This document shows positions 34,486-47,165 of a stretch of DNA of 64,000 bases, piece by piece; positions within the stretch are counted from its first letter, which is position 1, and the number at the start of each line of letters is the position of its first letter. The notes below the pieces were generated by a model. It was not told where the DNA came from, searched no databases, and saw nothing but the letters and a program-made list of their open reading frames with translations. This stretch comes from Ailanthus altissimus (lineage: Eukaryota > Streptophyta > Magnoliopsida > Sapindales > Simaroubaceae). The translations under genes and the position numbers were made by a program. The stretch lies in assembly GCA_946807835.1 (NCBI GenBank), contig OX327703.1, positions 5,649,501 to 5,713,500 of the forward strand, given 5' to 3'.

Positions 34486-35645
34486 ATGAAACTACATATT
34501 GACACTATTTCAGCATCAGTGAAGGCCAATTTTATAGTAATGATAGAAGCAATGACCAAACATCTTATGAGTGTGAGAACATATAACTTATTACAACTAG
34601 AACCAATAGTAGTAAGGAGATTACCATACAGACAACTACATTATGCACCCTTCAATTGCAATTTTGAGGAGAAAGTCAAAGATGCAGTTGTAGTCAGGCT
34701 ACAATTAAGAAGAATAGTTGATATTGTATAAAAAATACCTAATTATTTTCCCCTTTCGGTGAATGATTTAGGAGAGGCTCCAGATGATGCATAGCTCTAT
34801 GAGACCCAACGAAAGAAGATCTTCACATGAGCATGTTCCGTTGTAAATAAAGTGTGTAAACTAATTATTGATAGTTATAGTGGTGAAAACCTAGTGTCTC
34901 AAAATTAGTTGATCACCTTAAACTCAACACTAAACCACATCCCTCACCAAACTACATTGGTTGGATTAAAAAAGGACCTAGTGTAAAAATAACCAAACAG
35001 TGTCAATTACCTCTATCAATTGGTAAGAGTTATAAGGCAGAGGTTTTATAGAATGTTGTTAAAATGGATGCATGTCATGTATTGTTAGGTAGAACTTGGC
35101 AATATGATGTAAATACTGTATACAATGCAAATGATAATACTTATTCTTTTACTTGGAACCAAAAGTTAATAGTGATGGTACCGAGTCAACCTGAAAAGGC
35201 AGTCTCTAAAGTGGAAGAGAAAATCTTATTTTCAAAGATCCACAAAGATGAAACGTTTGTGCAAGAAATGAAAGAGATGTGCATGTGTAATAGCATGGTG
35301 GTGAAATAAGAAGAACTTCTAGAAAACAAATCCATGCCAAATGAAGTCCAAGGGTTGGTGACTAAATTTTCAAACTTGATGGCCAAACCTACTACATTGC
35401 TATCAACGTAAAACATCCAACACTACATTGATTTAATTCCTATCAATTTATCGAATTCGCCATATTACCAAATTAGGTCTGAAGAACATGACATTCTGAG
35501 AGAAAATATGGAAGAGTTATTGAGGAAGGAACACATTTTGTGGAGTATCAGTTCTTGTGATATTTTCGCTCTACTTATACCTAAGAAGGATGGAACTTGG
35601 CAGATGTGTGTAAACATTCATACTATCAACAAGCTTAACTAAGAA
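34486..35645 (+). pseudogene. Chromovirus protease-RT fragment
   Basis: Plus-strand Ty3/gypsy remnant. Around 34815-35310 it reads RKKIFT...[22 protein letters not shown] (retropepsin start, DS in place of DG), then MDACHVLLGRTWQYD (35064) and NDNTYSFTWNQKLIVMVPSQP. RT starts near 35455 (LPN...YQIRSEEHDILRENMEELLRKEHI) and IPKKDGTWQMCVNIHTINKLN ends at about 35640. From there the sequence jumps directly to the 3' end of an element. An 81-codon ORF at 34486-34731 precedes it in a position suiting the gag-protease linker but has no clear motif. The sequence type resembles Reina/CRM-like chromoviruses. Confidence 0.8.
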
Positions 35646-35753
35646 ATGCATTCAGATGTATTAAATGGCCATATGGAGCATGACAAAACAATTACAATCC
35701 AATGAGAACTTGTTTGGTCACTCGAAGATGAGTACTTTGTAAGTGAAGGAGAA

Positions 35754-36276
35754 TGATGCGGGACATACTAGTACATGTGATGGGAGACATGATAGACATC
35801 TCATTAATGGCCATTACATTGTTAGCAGTTTAAATTGCCAGCAATAGCCCATATGGTGAGAAGTTTCTAGGAGCCTACAACTATATTTATTATTGTGGTT
35901 ACAAAGTTTAAAAGTCATTTGAAGTAAAGCTTTAGTATTGGTAACGTTGATAGTTAGTAGTTGAAAGTTTTCATTAATGTGTTGTAATAAGTGCCGACAT
36001 TCTTAGTGCCTTAGTTATTAGTAGTAATCAGTAGTTAGTAGTTGTAAGTTATCATTAATTATTGTAATAAATACTAGACATCCTAAGAGGTCTCTATAAA
36101 TATATGAGAGATGAGGGAAAAATCATACAGGCTTTGTAATTTTAAAAATCTAGTATTCAAAAACTTTTCTTTGAATTAGTATTCTACTATTTTTAATTTT
36201 TGTTTTTGTTGATCGATATTAACAACTTTCATCTTCGTGAACAAAATCACGACCCATCAATACTTGTCCTGCATCA
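35754..36276 (+). repeat. 3' LTR of the chromovirus
   Basis: 523 bp. Begins TGATGCGGGACA after the purine run GTGAAGGAGAA (PPT) and ends TGTCCTGCATCA, so its ends form a 12-bp inverted repeat with one mismatch. The sequence just before (GTCACTCGAAGATGAGTAC, about 35718-35736) resembles the usual end of chromovirus pol. Confidence 0.85.
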
Positions 36277-37697
36277 ATAATTTATATAAATTTATGTTAA
36301 AGATGATGCATCAGTAGAATCAAAATTGGATATACATTTTGAGTCTTGAGATTAGAAACATTTTAGCTATCAACATCACACACTATTTAAACTTTAGGAA
36401 ATTTACCAGTTAATCCTCCAATAAAATTGGTAATTAGCACTTTTTATTTTAGTAAATTTATTATAATTGTCAAAAACTCTCTTTTAGATCGTAATTGAAT
36501 AATGCCTTTTAAAAAAGAACTATTAAAACAAAAAGAGTAACCAACTGATATGAATCTATTAAAGGGGAATTTGGTATATATAAATTTCATTAATGAACAA
36601 ACTGATAAATTCTTCAGAGATTTTTTTAAAAAGTTTTAGGCGGAGATGAGGAATTTTACCACAAAACACTAACTTTTAACTTGTATTTTTACTTAATTCG
36701 AATAGGCGCGAGCGTCAAGTCCATCACAACCAATTGGGACCGATCGAACTACATCAAAAGAAACTCCCTAAGGTTTATTAAAGCACTAATTTGTTATTTA
36801 CAATTTTATTCTTGATATTAAATATATAAAGAGACCAATACAATTCCAAATAGATGCACTTTTTTCCTTTCTGATATTTTACACCAACATATCGAAAATA
36901 CTAAATTCAATATAACATTGAAGTAATGAACAAGAAACTGTGCAATGAAAATGTGAAGGAGTTGGTAAAGAAAATATGTTCTAAAGCTAAAAAATCAAAG
37001 CTTATTCATTTTTGGTTAATAATGGAGGAAATTCATGATGCTTGAGCAATAAGCAATAATGTGCTGCTTTTGTTTTCATTAAAGCAATTTAGGAGCAAAA
37101 CAAAAGCAGCACATTATTGTTTATTTCTCCAGCTGTCTTTCGTTCGGAATTACAGTAATTTTATACTTAGTTTGGCTTCTCTCATTCAGTTGTCACTGCA
37201 AATGCAATTACTCAACACTTGCGTATCTGATTATGTGGCTGTTGAACTCTTGAAGGCTTTAAATCCAATGACTTCATTTTATCGAAAGAATTGATATGGA
37301 GTTTGAACAACAAAGAAAAATTTGAGGAAAATAATGGGGCTTTATAGAGAATGCATAAATTAAGGTTAGTTTGGCCATTAAAAGGGGTTCTATAAGAAAT
37401 TTGTCTAATTCTTAAAATATTTTAGAGTAAACATAAAAAAAGTGCTTGAAAGATTTTTTTAGGTATGACAATAGCAGCACTCTTTAAGTATAATAGCAGC
37501 ACTCTTTAAGTATAACGGATGACGTTAAATTTTGCAGTGATTTTCTTATTGTAATTTATGAGAATAATGTTTTTATTTTCAAATATGGAAGTGAGGATTT
37601 TTTTGTTTTTAAAAAAATTTCAATTAAAATTAAATTAGCTTATCAACATTGTTTTATGACAGCAAAGAATGCCATGTTATTGCTATTGCAAATGAAT
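36277..37697. other. Non-coding stretch with hairpin
   Basis: No gene recognised; the ORF at 37061-37294 begins inside a hairpin and matches nothing I know. The hairpin at 37054-37119 is listed separately. A short direct duplication (ATAGCAGCACTCTTTAAGTAT) occurs at 37470-37510. Confidence 0.6.
37054..37119. repeat. Perfect 23-bp inverted repeat
   Basis: Arms 37054-37076 and 37097-37119 are exact reverse complements around a 20-base loop. The core is GTGCTGCTTTTGTTTT. Confidence 0.9.
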
Positions 37698-38515
37698 TGT
37701 TGGATTTGGTGTAGTTTGGAGTGTGTTGGTGGATACAATATTTCTTTACATATAGTCAAGATATGCTAGATATTGTCCTTAGATTATTTGTACCCTTACA
37801 ATGATGATGATCAAAGGAGCAAATAGGTTTGTATGATAGTGTAGTTTCATGATTCAATGACTATTGAATTTGTAATGGTGCACACCAATTACAAATTCTG
37901 TATGACAATAAGAGAACATTAAGAGAGTTCGTAAAGGGGAAAAATATGCATAAGAAATATGGTTCAATTTATAATGTACAAGAGTGAGTTGTGCCTCTCT
38001 ATTTATAGAGACATTTGTGCCTCCCTAGAAGGGCACAATATCTCTTCAAATCAACATATCTTTTGGAGTAGATAGGTGCATTTCTAAAGGGTAATAACCT
38101 TTGGAAGCATTGTGTGCCTCTTCAAATGGTCACAACCTTTGGATTAAATAGGTTTCTTTCCAAAGAGTTACATCTATTTAAAGAGTCAAGTGTCTTTCCA
38201 AAAGAACACAACCATTGAAAACTTTAGATGACTTTTCCAAAGGTCACACCTCTAGCCTCAGCGCCGTGGCTCTTAAATTTGGGTGTCGCGATGCTTAAAA
38301 CATAGAAGGGAAATAGCCCCATCTGGGCATTGTAGCGCCCAAGTTCTGCTCTGGGTGTTGTGACGCCTAGGCTTTGTCCTGGGCGCTATATTCTTTTCCC
38401 TTTCCCCTTCTTACTCTTTGAAATCCGCAATGCCCAGGCTTTATCCTTGGCATTCTATTCTTTTCCTTTTCCCCTTCTTACTTTTGAAATCTTCCCTTTA
38501 CATTATACCTTTACA
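37698..38515 (-). repeat. 3' LTR of copia element B
   Basis: About 818 bp, TG...CA. A minus-strand TATA (TCTATAAATAGAG) lies at about 38009-38021. The GC-rich block at 38225-38460, with repeated CCCAGGC/GGGCGC-like motifs, matches the LTR of element A. Confidence 0.8.
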
Positions 38516-41500
38516 TATTTCAAATAAACTATGTAATTATATTAATACTACATAAAAATAGAATTCAACTTATGTGAATTGGTGCTTTTTCAAGCTATGA
38601 ACCAACTACTGATCAAGTAACCATACTTTACAGGAACTAAGTGAAACCAACTTTCTATAAACCTATATTTTTTTATTGTAAAATAAAGGATTAAATGATC
38701 AAGTTAAATTCTCAATCCTGTTTTTGTCCTGCGGGTTGGCACTTTACCGCCCTTATACCTTCTTGGCTTTCATGAGTACTCTAAAGGTGCTTGGCTAGCT
38801 CTTATAAGAACCAGCCCAGTTCTACACTCATATAGGTGACACTCCATTGTACTACATGTAGACACACCATCATTCTATAAAGGGCTATAGAGCTTTTTAA
38901 GAGACTAGCTCAACCTTTAATCACTTTACATACATTACCTCACCATAGGGAATAACTCACAGAGCTATAATCGGTAGTACAACTAGACAACAAGTAACTT
39001 GTTTTTACCTTTATGAACTTATTTCATGGGATCTCTAATCACATAGGTAGGGTTACCATCAATTTTGTCTACTACTCTACGCATAAGTCCTACTCCCTCA
39101 ATGTTTGTTCCACTAATTTCCTATTTAGTGGTTTTATTAGGAGATCGGCCAAATTCAACTTTAGCTTCACATAATCTAGGCTCATCAACCCTAGATTTAG
39201 CAACTGCTTGATAATTTCATGTTGTAAATGAATATGTCTACTCTTCCCATTATATATTTTGCTCTTTAGTTTAGCTATTATAGCTAGACAATCACAACTG
39301 ATTTCAATAGAGGTAAAAGGGTGAGAATTAAACCGAAGATCATATATAAGTGTCCTCAACTACTCAGCTTTGGAACAAGCTTTTTCCAAAGCTATTAAAT
39401 CAGATTCTATGGTAAATTGTGCTATACAAGTTTGTTTAATGGATTTTCAACATACAACACCTCTACCTAAGGTGAACACATATCCACTATTAGATTTCAC
39501 TTTATTGGGTTCTAAGATCTAATTTGTATCACTATAACCTTCTATCATATGTAAGTATATAATTTTTAATGCCTTTCAAATATTTAACAATTATATCAAA
39601 GGCACTCCAATACTCTCTACTAGGGTTTTGAGTATATCTACTCAGTCTTTCTATAGTATATGCTATATCAGGCCTAGTATTATTCATTAAATACATGAGA
39701 CTACCTATAATTTGAGTATAGGATACTAGCATCATAAGGTGTTGCCACTAGTTACATTCCAAGTATCTAAACTTCTTTAAGAATTTATCTATATTGTGTT
39801 CTTAGGATAAGGATAGACTACTAGGGAATCTCATTATCTTAATCCTAAGAATAACACCAGCCTCTTTAATATCTTTCATATCAATCTTAGTTGATAGAAA
39901 TTTTTTGGTCTCATTAAATACTTCTATATTAGGACTAATTATTAGCACGTCATCCACATAAAGACATATGATGACATAATTATTAGTATCAAAGATTTTA
40001 TAGACACACATTTATCAGAATCATTTATCATAGAACTAGATAATGACTTTATTAGTTTACACACTTCATGCTTCAAACCAACACTAATGCAACCTTCGAG
40101 TTGTTTCATAAATCTCCATTTAGAAAAACAGTCTTAACATCCATTTAATGTATATGCCAATCACAAATTGCAGCTAAGGAAATCAAGGTTCTAATAGAGG
40201 TGATTCTAGTTATAGGAGCATAAGTATCAAAGTAATCTAAGTATTTTCTTTGAGTAAACCCCTTGGCAACTAGTCTTGTCTTATATTTTTCAATTGTTCC
40301 ATCAGTCCTCATATTCCTTTTGAAGATTTATTTGTAACCAACGAGCTTGGAATTAGTAGGTAAACCAACTATTTTTCACACATGATTGCTCATGATGAAG
40401 TTGATTTCACCATTAATGACCTTTCTCTATAAAGGAACATCAAGAATCATGAGGATATTGCCTCACTATATGTCTTAGGGTCCTCTTCAATAAGAAATAC
40501 ATAGAAGTCATCACCAAATTTATAGCTTTTCCTATTCTTTTACTTCTTCTAGGTTCATTGTTGGAACCCTTAGGAGAATCATTATTTACATCTTTATGAG
40601 TCAATAATTTTTCTAGTTTGACTTTTTAGGAAAAATAGTTTCAAAGAACTCTGCATTCTTAGATTTTATGATATTATTTGCATCAAACAAATCAATAATA
40701 TCCTCTAATACCAAGAATCTATATGTTGCATTATTTTGGGCAGATCATATGAATATATAATCTACTATTTTAAGTCACGTCCTTTTCTTTTTAGGATCTG
40801 GAATTAAGACCTTAGCAAGACACTCTCACACTTTGAGATATTAAAGGTTAGGTTTCTGACATTTTCATAACATATAGGGAGATATTCCAATTTTATTGTA
40901 TGGAACTCAGTTTTGTATATGGCAAGAAGTCAATATTGCTTCCCCCCAAAAGTTCATTGGTGTCTTAGAATTTAATTATATACAGTTCATCATGTCTTTT
41001 AAAGTCCATTTTTGTTTTCCTTTTAGCCGTCTCATTTGATTCAGAAGGATGTGAAGGTGTTACTTCATGTATAATTCTATGGTTCTCACAATAGGAACTA
41101 AACATTGTTGACATATATTATCCTCCCCTATCTGTTTTTAATCTTTTAATTTCTTTCCAAGTTGATTCTTAATTTCTTATTTATAGATTAAGAGCTTATC
41201 ATATGACTCATATTTAATTCTTAATAGATATACCTTAGTATACCTTGAGAAATCATCTATAAAAGTAATGTAATATATTTTTTCTCCACTAGTCATGACA
41301 TCCTTTAGTTTACCTAGGTCACTATGAATTAAACTAAGTAACTTAGTTTCTCTTAAATTAATTGGTTTACAATTTTTTTTTGTGGACTTTCCTTCCACAC
41401 ATACATCACATTTATATATGTCTTTTAAATCTAAATTAAAGAATAAACTAATTCTTTCCATCTTTCTTAAATAAGAATAATTCAAGTGACCTAGTCTATC

Positions 41501-42869
41501 TTACCACAAATCATAGGGCTCAACAATGTAAGCAGAACTAGTAATTTTATTAATAAAGGTTTCTAGTATATTGAGTTTGAACAGATCATTGGAAAAGTAT
41601 CCCTTTCCAATAATGTTCCATTCTTGGTCAATACAACTTTGTCTCTTTTAAATGAGACTTTTACATTAGCCTTACTAAGCATAAATATAGAAACTAAATT
41701 GTATATAATATTTAGAACATGTAATACATTATTCATTACAAGAGACCTTTCAGAAGTTAACTTAAGAAGAATAAAAAGGTATATTTCTTTTTGGATGAGA
41801 ATCAAATATTATTTGGAACATGTTCCCATTCCGATCATAAATGCTAGATGAGAATCTCCAAGATATATTTGTTTCTCTTATTTTCTTTTCTGAACATAGT
41901 TATGAAAGGCACTCTTGTCACCACAAATATGTCTTGTGGTTCTAGAGTCTATGATACACTCTTTGTTGCTATTTGTAGCCATGTTCACTGGGAAACAATC
42001 ACTGCAGCAATGACATCTTCTTTTTCAACCAAGTTGGCTTTAGGAGTTCTATTGTTTCCCTTCTTGTTCTTTCTGTATTTGCATTGGTAGGCTAAGTGAC
42101 CACTATTGCCACAAACATAACACTTACTTTTCTTCTTCTTGAATAAGGGTTTTGTATTCTTAAGATTTGTGTTGTTTGTGGCCTTACCATTCTTCTCCTT
42201 AGCATGAATTTTATTTTCTACTGAATTGGCCTTAGAAACAAGTTCATTGTTCTCCCACCGATAATTCTTTTCTTTGATTATATTGTGAATAATAGAATCC
42301 TCTAATTTTAAATGTTTCTTTTTGTGCTTGTTGCTTCTCTTGTAATCATTCCAATAGCTTTGTAACTTTTCAATCAAGCAACCTGCCACAAAAGGTTCAA
42401 GGAGAACAACACTCTCATTTTTCAAATCATTGATCAATAAATGAAAATCATGAATTTGAGAAGTTACCTCTTTATTCTCAGACATTTTAATGTCTAGAAA
42501 ATTTGTAATAACATACTTTTGGGCACCAGCATCCTCTATTACATATTTCTTCTTTAGTTGTACCTAAATTTTATGTGCATCTTTATAGAATGAGTATACA
42601 TCATATAATTCATTTGACAATGTGTGTAAAATTGTGTTACGTTATACCTTATTTTTCATATTCCATTTGGAGAATTCTTCATTGTAGTTCTCAACATTTG
42701 CATTTAAAAGAAGTTTTGTGAGAAATTCTGCCATACTCATCATGCCTAAAATGTTATATACCTGATCTTGCCATCGCTTGAAGTGTTTGCCATCAAATGG
42801 TTTAATTTTTATAGCCTCTTAGAGTGATTTGGCTACTGCCAGAAAGGATGTTTCACTAGAAGTATCCAT
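38516..42869 (-). pseudogene. Copia element B gag-pol
   Basis: Gag starts at ATG 42869 (MDTSSETSFLAVAKSL, then IKPFDGKHFKRWQDQVYNIL). It continues in the 166-codon block 42485-41985 with VTSQIHDFHLLINDLK and an intact zinc knuckle CYVCGNSGHLAYQC. Protease text is at 41563-41900. Integrase is at 41485-40900 (YKCDVCVEGKSTKKNC, LIHSDLGKLKDVMTSG, YYITFIDDFSRYTKVYLL). RT follows, with an intact YVDD (VIICLYVDDVLIIS near 39960). RNase H reads GSLMYLMNNTRPDIAYTIERLSRYTQNP near 39690 and LNLADLLIKPLNRKLVEQTL at 39120. Stops and frameshifts are scattered. The ~550 bp between its end and the LTR are non-coding. Confidence 0.88.
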
Positions 42870-42887
42870 CTAGAAATAGTTTAGATT

Positions 42888-43620
42888 CTTAGATTTTGTG
42901 TAGTTTGGAATGTGTTGATGGATACAATCTTTTTTCATATGGTCAATGCATGTTAAGTATTATCATTAAACTATTTCTACCCCATCTTCCCCACAATGAT
43001 GACGATCAAATGTGAAAATAGGTTTTATGTTAGTATAGTTTCAGGATTTAATGATTATTGAATTTGTAATAGTGCACACCAATTACAAATTTTGTAGGAC
43101 AATAAGCAAACTTTGAGAGAGTTGATAAACGGAGAAAATATGCAGGAGAAAAAAATGGATCAATTTATGATGTACAAGAATGAGGTGTGCCTTTTTATTT
43201 ATAGAGGCATTTATGCCTCCTTGAAGGGGCACAATACCACTTCAAATCAACATATCCTTTAGAGTGGATAAGTGCCTTTCCAAATGGTCATAACCTTTGG
43301 AAGAGTTGTGTGCCTTTTCAAATGTCATAACCTTTGGGTGAGATAGGTGCTTTTCCAAAGGGTTACATCCATTTAAAGGGTCAAATGTCATTCCAAATAA
43401 ACAAAACCATTGTACAAGTTAGATGACTCTTTCATAGGTCACACCTCTAGCTCTAGAACTGTGCCTCTCAAATTTGGGTGCCACAACACTCGAAACAAAA
43501 AAGAGAGCAGCCCTGTCTGAGTGTCACGGTGCCCAAGCTTTGTCTTGAGTACTCTATTCTTTTCTTTTTCTATTTTTTACTCTTTGAAATCTTCTCTCTC
43601 TATTATACCTTCATTGTACA
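42888..43620 (-). repeat. 5' LTR of copia element B
   Basis: 733 bp, aligned with 37698-38515. Its inner end is eroded and the expected initiator-Met primer binding site next to it is not recognisable, although only 18 bp separate it from the gag ATG. Confidence 0.8.
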
Positions 43621-44570
43621 TTGGTTTATTTAAAATACTCCCGTAATTTACAACATGAACATAATTGTGAAAACAAATACAAAGCAAGAAAGAGAGAGAA
43701 TCTACCTAAATATATGACACAATTAGTCACTGCATATTTGGTACAAAAAAAATACACAACTGAATTTGCTTCTCAATTGATAAAAGAACAATCGGCATTC
43801 CTTAAGGCGAGTAGCCAAGAAATCTCGCGATGTAGGTCACCCTCAACTTCTAAAAATAACTTAGCCTTCAAATATTCAACCAAATTATTGTAATCCATTT
43901 ATAAAAATGAATTACCCAGTGAGGCTCAATTATGTCGGTAAAACTGTGGTACATTGCAAAGCATTCAGCTGAAAAAGGGACTGAGGCCACCAGGAATTGA
44001 CCTTGCAATAGCCATTAACACAACCACCTCTGAATTTTTAAGGACCTAATATACCCCCATACAGGTATTTGATGAGTTCAAGGAAACATCTACATTGAGT
44101 TTCACTTGATTTGGTTGAGCGGCCTTCTAAAGTGTGCTTTGAGAACCTGACTAAGAAGTGTATATTTGTGGCTGAGATGGGAGACATCCAACACATGCTG
44201 CAAAGACTTCTTTCAAAAAAACTGATCTTTGCATCACTTGAAATTCAAACAAAAAGGAGCTCACATGCTATATAATACTTGTTACTGAAATAAAGCCTGG
44301 TTATGATAGTCCAGCATGACCACAGAAGAACGCAGACAATCCCAAGGTGTTCAATTGATAAAATGAGACAAAATACCCTCAATAAATTTGGTAGCTCAGC
44401 ACTTGGAAAGTCCATGATTATTTTGTCAAACACACTCTTCTCCCAAACTTTCGAAATAGCTGAGTAGGACACAAGAGCATGGAAAGAGTTCTCAACTTCC
44501 AATTGACCTCTTTCATAGAATGGTAAAACGTCAAGATGTTTTTGGTGGAGAATCAATGTAGTAGGTTATA
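43621..44570 (-). pseudogene. LINE-type C-terminal relic (zf-RVT, RNase H)
   Basis: The minus-strand ORF 44556-44245 reads YERGQLEVENSFHALVSYSA, KVWEKSVFDKI and LLWSCWTII, like the zinc-binding region after RT in plant LINEs (HAL...C...VW...; W.IW). The two cysteines of that finger are not clear. Further left, VVVLMAIARSIPGGLSPFF near 44010 and EISWLLALRNADCSFIN near 43810 resemble the plant-type RNase H_3 domain. It ends at the copia B LTR. A host RNase H-like gene fragment is the alternative. Confidence 0.6.
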
Positions 44571-44841
44571 TATTAACACAAACTCGCCAAATAAAAATTC
44601 CAACCTTAGGTAAAATAGTCGCTAATGAAGATTTATTGTCGAAGACTTCGACTTATACTAATTTTTTCTTTTTCTTCTTCTGTTTTTAAAGAATTTTAAA
44701 AAAATTGTCACTCAATTATTAAATGGTGAGAAAGTATAATTAACTATTCTAAAAATCATTAATGTTTACAATTCAATGGTTTCATTAAAACATCCCTTTG
44801 ATGGAAAATTTGGAATATTATTTATTTGTTTATTTATTTTT

Positions 44842-44972
44842 AAAAGAGGTTGTGCTAATTTAATCAAGTTTACTATATTTGTGGAGATAAATACAGCATA
44901 AAAAGCCTTTTTTATGCTGTATATATCTCCACAAATATAGTAAACTTGATTAAATTAGCACAGCCCCTTTTA
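44842..44972. repeat. Long near-perfect hairpin
   Basis: Arms 44842-44904 and 44909-44972 are reverse complements over about 63 bp with only a few mismatches and a ~4-base loop (core ATGCTGTAT / AAAGCC / TTTTTATGCTG). No TSD is recognised. Candidates are a small foldback MITE or an inverted duplication; a microRNA-like precursor is possible but unsupported. Confidence 0.9.
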
Positions 44973-45074
44973 TTTTATATAAATCATAATTTTGTAAATT
45001 CTTAGTATAAAATATTTTTACCTGGCTCTAAGATCATATGTGTGAAAATTATGCACTGCAAAAGATAATACTAC

Positions 45075-46459
45075 TGATAAAAGTAAATTATATCTATTAT
45101 TTTTACTCCTTTAACTTGATTAATTGCTCAATTTAATAAGGATATTTGGCTTTTAATACATTTTATTATTATTTTGTAGGTTTGGAGTCAATGGAGCAAT
45201 TGGGGATGAAAATCTAAGAAAAATAAGGCAAAAATTCAAATTGCCACAGTGATTCGCTACAATATTTGCAAACAATGATTTGCTACAATACCCTCAGCGC
45301 AGCAATAAACAATATATCACCCCAGCTAAGTTTCAGCACCCAAATATTTTCGCTCCTGCAGTGAAGAGTCGCGAGTAAACAGTAACCATGAATAGTACAC
45401 AGAACAGTATCCCATGAAACAGTGATTGTGCTACAGTAAAAATAAAATACAACTCAAATACTCCAATCAATCCCTTTATAAAAGTCTCTTATTTCAGACC
45501 TAAAAGAACACACAACTTAGGGCTCTTAGAGTCACAACACATTGAAGAAAAGTAATTTTTAGAGAGAAAAGTAAAGGTAATTAAAGGAAGTAAAAGATTA
45601 TTGACAAATCTTTAGCGTATCAACCAACTGCAAATTGACATCTATATTGGTTTGCTTTTGGTTGTATCATGTTTATTTTATTTTTTAGTCATAATTCTCT
45701 TGTTATTATGAGTTAAATTTATTTTATAGGGTTATTACTTGAGCTCAATATATGAGCTTAATTGTTGGATCTTTTTAATATTTATTTGAAATCAATTGTT
45801 CATTATTCATATTATTTGTTTTTAATGCTTCATTACATCTGATCAATATTATGATTGATTTGGTAATACTTTGACAAACTCGAAAGAGACATCAATGTAT
45901 TTAGACCAAGATAATTTGATGCATGATTGTAGAGTAACATTCAATATTACATATGTAAGTTTCAATTTAGGATAGGAATATACCTAATTGGCATGTATGG
46001 TCAATAAGACTTGTTCTTAATGAATCTTAATTTATTACAAGTATTATAGGAATATAGGTATTTGATAAATTAGGATATACTTGCATGACCTTGAAGAAGC
46101 TTTGTGAATACATTAGTGTCTTGACCAATAATAAGAATTGAGGGATATAATATTAAAATGATTAATATTTAGAAAACATATTGAAGGATAGTAATTAACC
46201 CTAGGCTTTCTTTACATTGCTATCTTCTTATTTTATTTAAGTTGTGTTATTTATTTTCTACACTTTTATTTTACTTAAATTTATTACAAAATTAAGATTT
46301 GATTTTTCTGAATAATTACAAGAAAGATATAATTTTAGTACTTGGTAGAAAATAAAAATGATCTCTGTGGGTTCGACATTCGACTTTATAAGTCCCTTTA
46401 TTACTTGTTACGATAGTGTATACTCGCACTTAATTTTAAAATATAAAAATATCGCATCA
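45075..46459 (+). repeat. Athila-type solo LTR with TSD
   Basis: 1,385 bp beginning TGATAAAAGTAAATT and ending TATCGCATCA, flanked by a perfect 5-bp TSD ACTAC (45070-45074 and 46460-46464). A TATA (CTTTATAAAAG) lies near 45473. Near the 3' end, CTGTGGGTTCGACATTCGAC is typical of Athila LTRs. There is no internal region, so it formed by LTR-LTR recombination. Same family as the fragments at 17708 and 22596. Confidence 0.93.
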
Positions 46460-46464
46460 ACTAC

Positions 46465-47165
46465 TCTCTATACACTAATTTTTTTTTTTATACAATTAGC
46501 ATAAATAAACTCACAATACTTGAAACTATTGAGTAGTGAAGACACAAAACTAGAAAAATAAATCCAAATAAATGATATCACGACATGTTACAATAATATA
46601 ATAATGGCACATTAGTTTAACATAGAGAGTTTATATTAAAATGAGTTTGAGGAAGAAAATATATAGAGTTTGTATATATAATATTAGTTAACAATAATTA
46701 TTCTATGTGCGAATCAAATCCTAATTACTCAATGTACTTGAATTTTATAGTTTATAGTTTAAATTTTGTGTTGTAATTAATTTTTTATACAAATATTACA
46801 TTATAAAATTTAAATCTTAATATCATATTTAAAATTATCAACTAATTGTAATAACTATCAAATTAATTATAACTAATACAATAACTACTAAAATTGGATA
46901 TCTACCTCCTACAACTAGAGCAAATAAAAGCCCATAACTACTATAGCTAAATATACTAATTACAATAATTGTCAAAATTAAATATATACCTCTCACAATT
47001 TGAGGAAATAATATTTATAATAATTGCCAAAAACTAGATATCTGTGAAGAAATAATAATTACAACAAATAAATAACTGCCACAACTAGATATATTAATTA
47101 TAATAACTATCAAAATTGGATATCTGCCTCCCACAACTAGAGGAAATAATTATCAATAAGTCTAT
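46465..47165. other. AT-rich spacer with short diverged repeats
   Basis: No gene. From about 46880 to 47155 a ~50-60-bp unit recurs about four or five times with poor conservation (landmarks AAAATTGGATATCTRCCTCC, ACAACTAGAG, AATAATTATAA). Confidence 0.6.

Larger units (their letters stand above)
37698..43620 (-). mobile_element. Ty1/copia element B, nearly full length
   Basis: Two LTRs (37698-38515 and 42888-43620) flank a minus-strand gag-pol, with gag next to the right LTR. The LTRs begin TGTTGGAT on the left (eroded to TCTTAGAT on the right) and end TTACA / TGTACA. They share TATTTATAGAGRCATTTRTGCCTCC (the minus-strand TATA region) and many other landmarks, but differ at more than 15 percent of positions, so the insertion is old. 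No TSD is preserved. It has the same family features as element A at 13998-17640. Confidence 0.88.
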
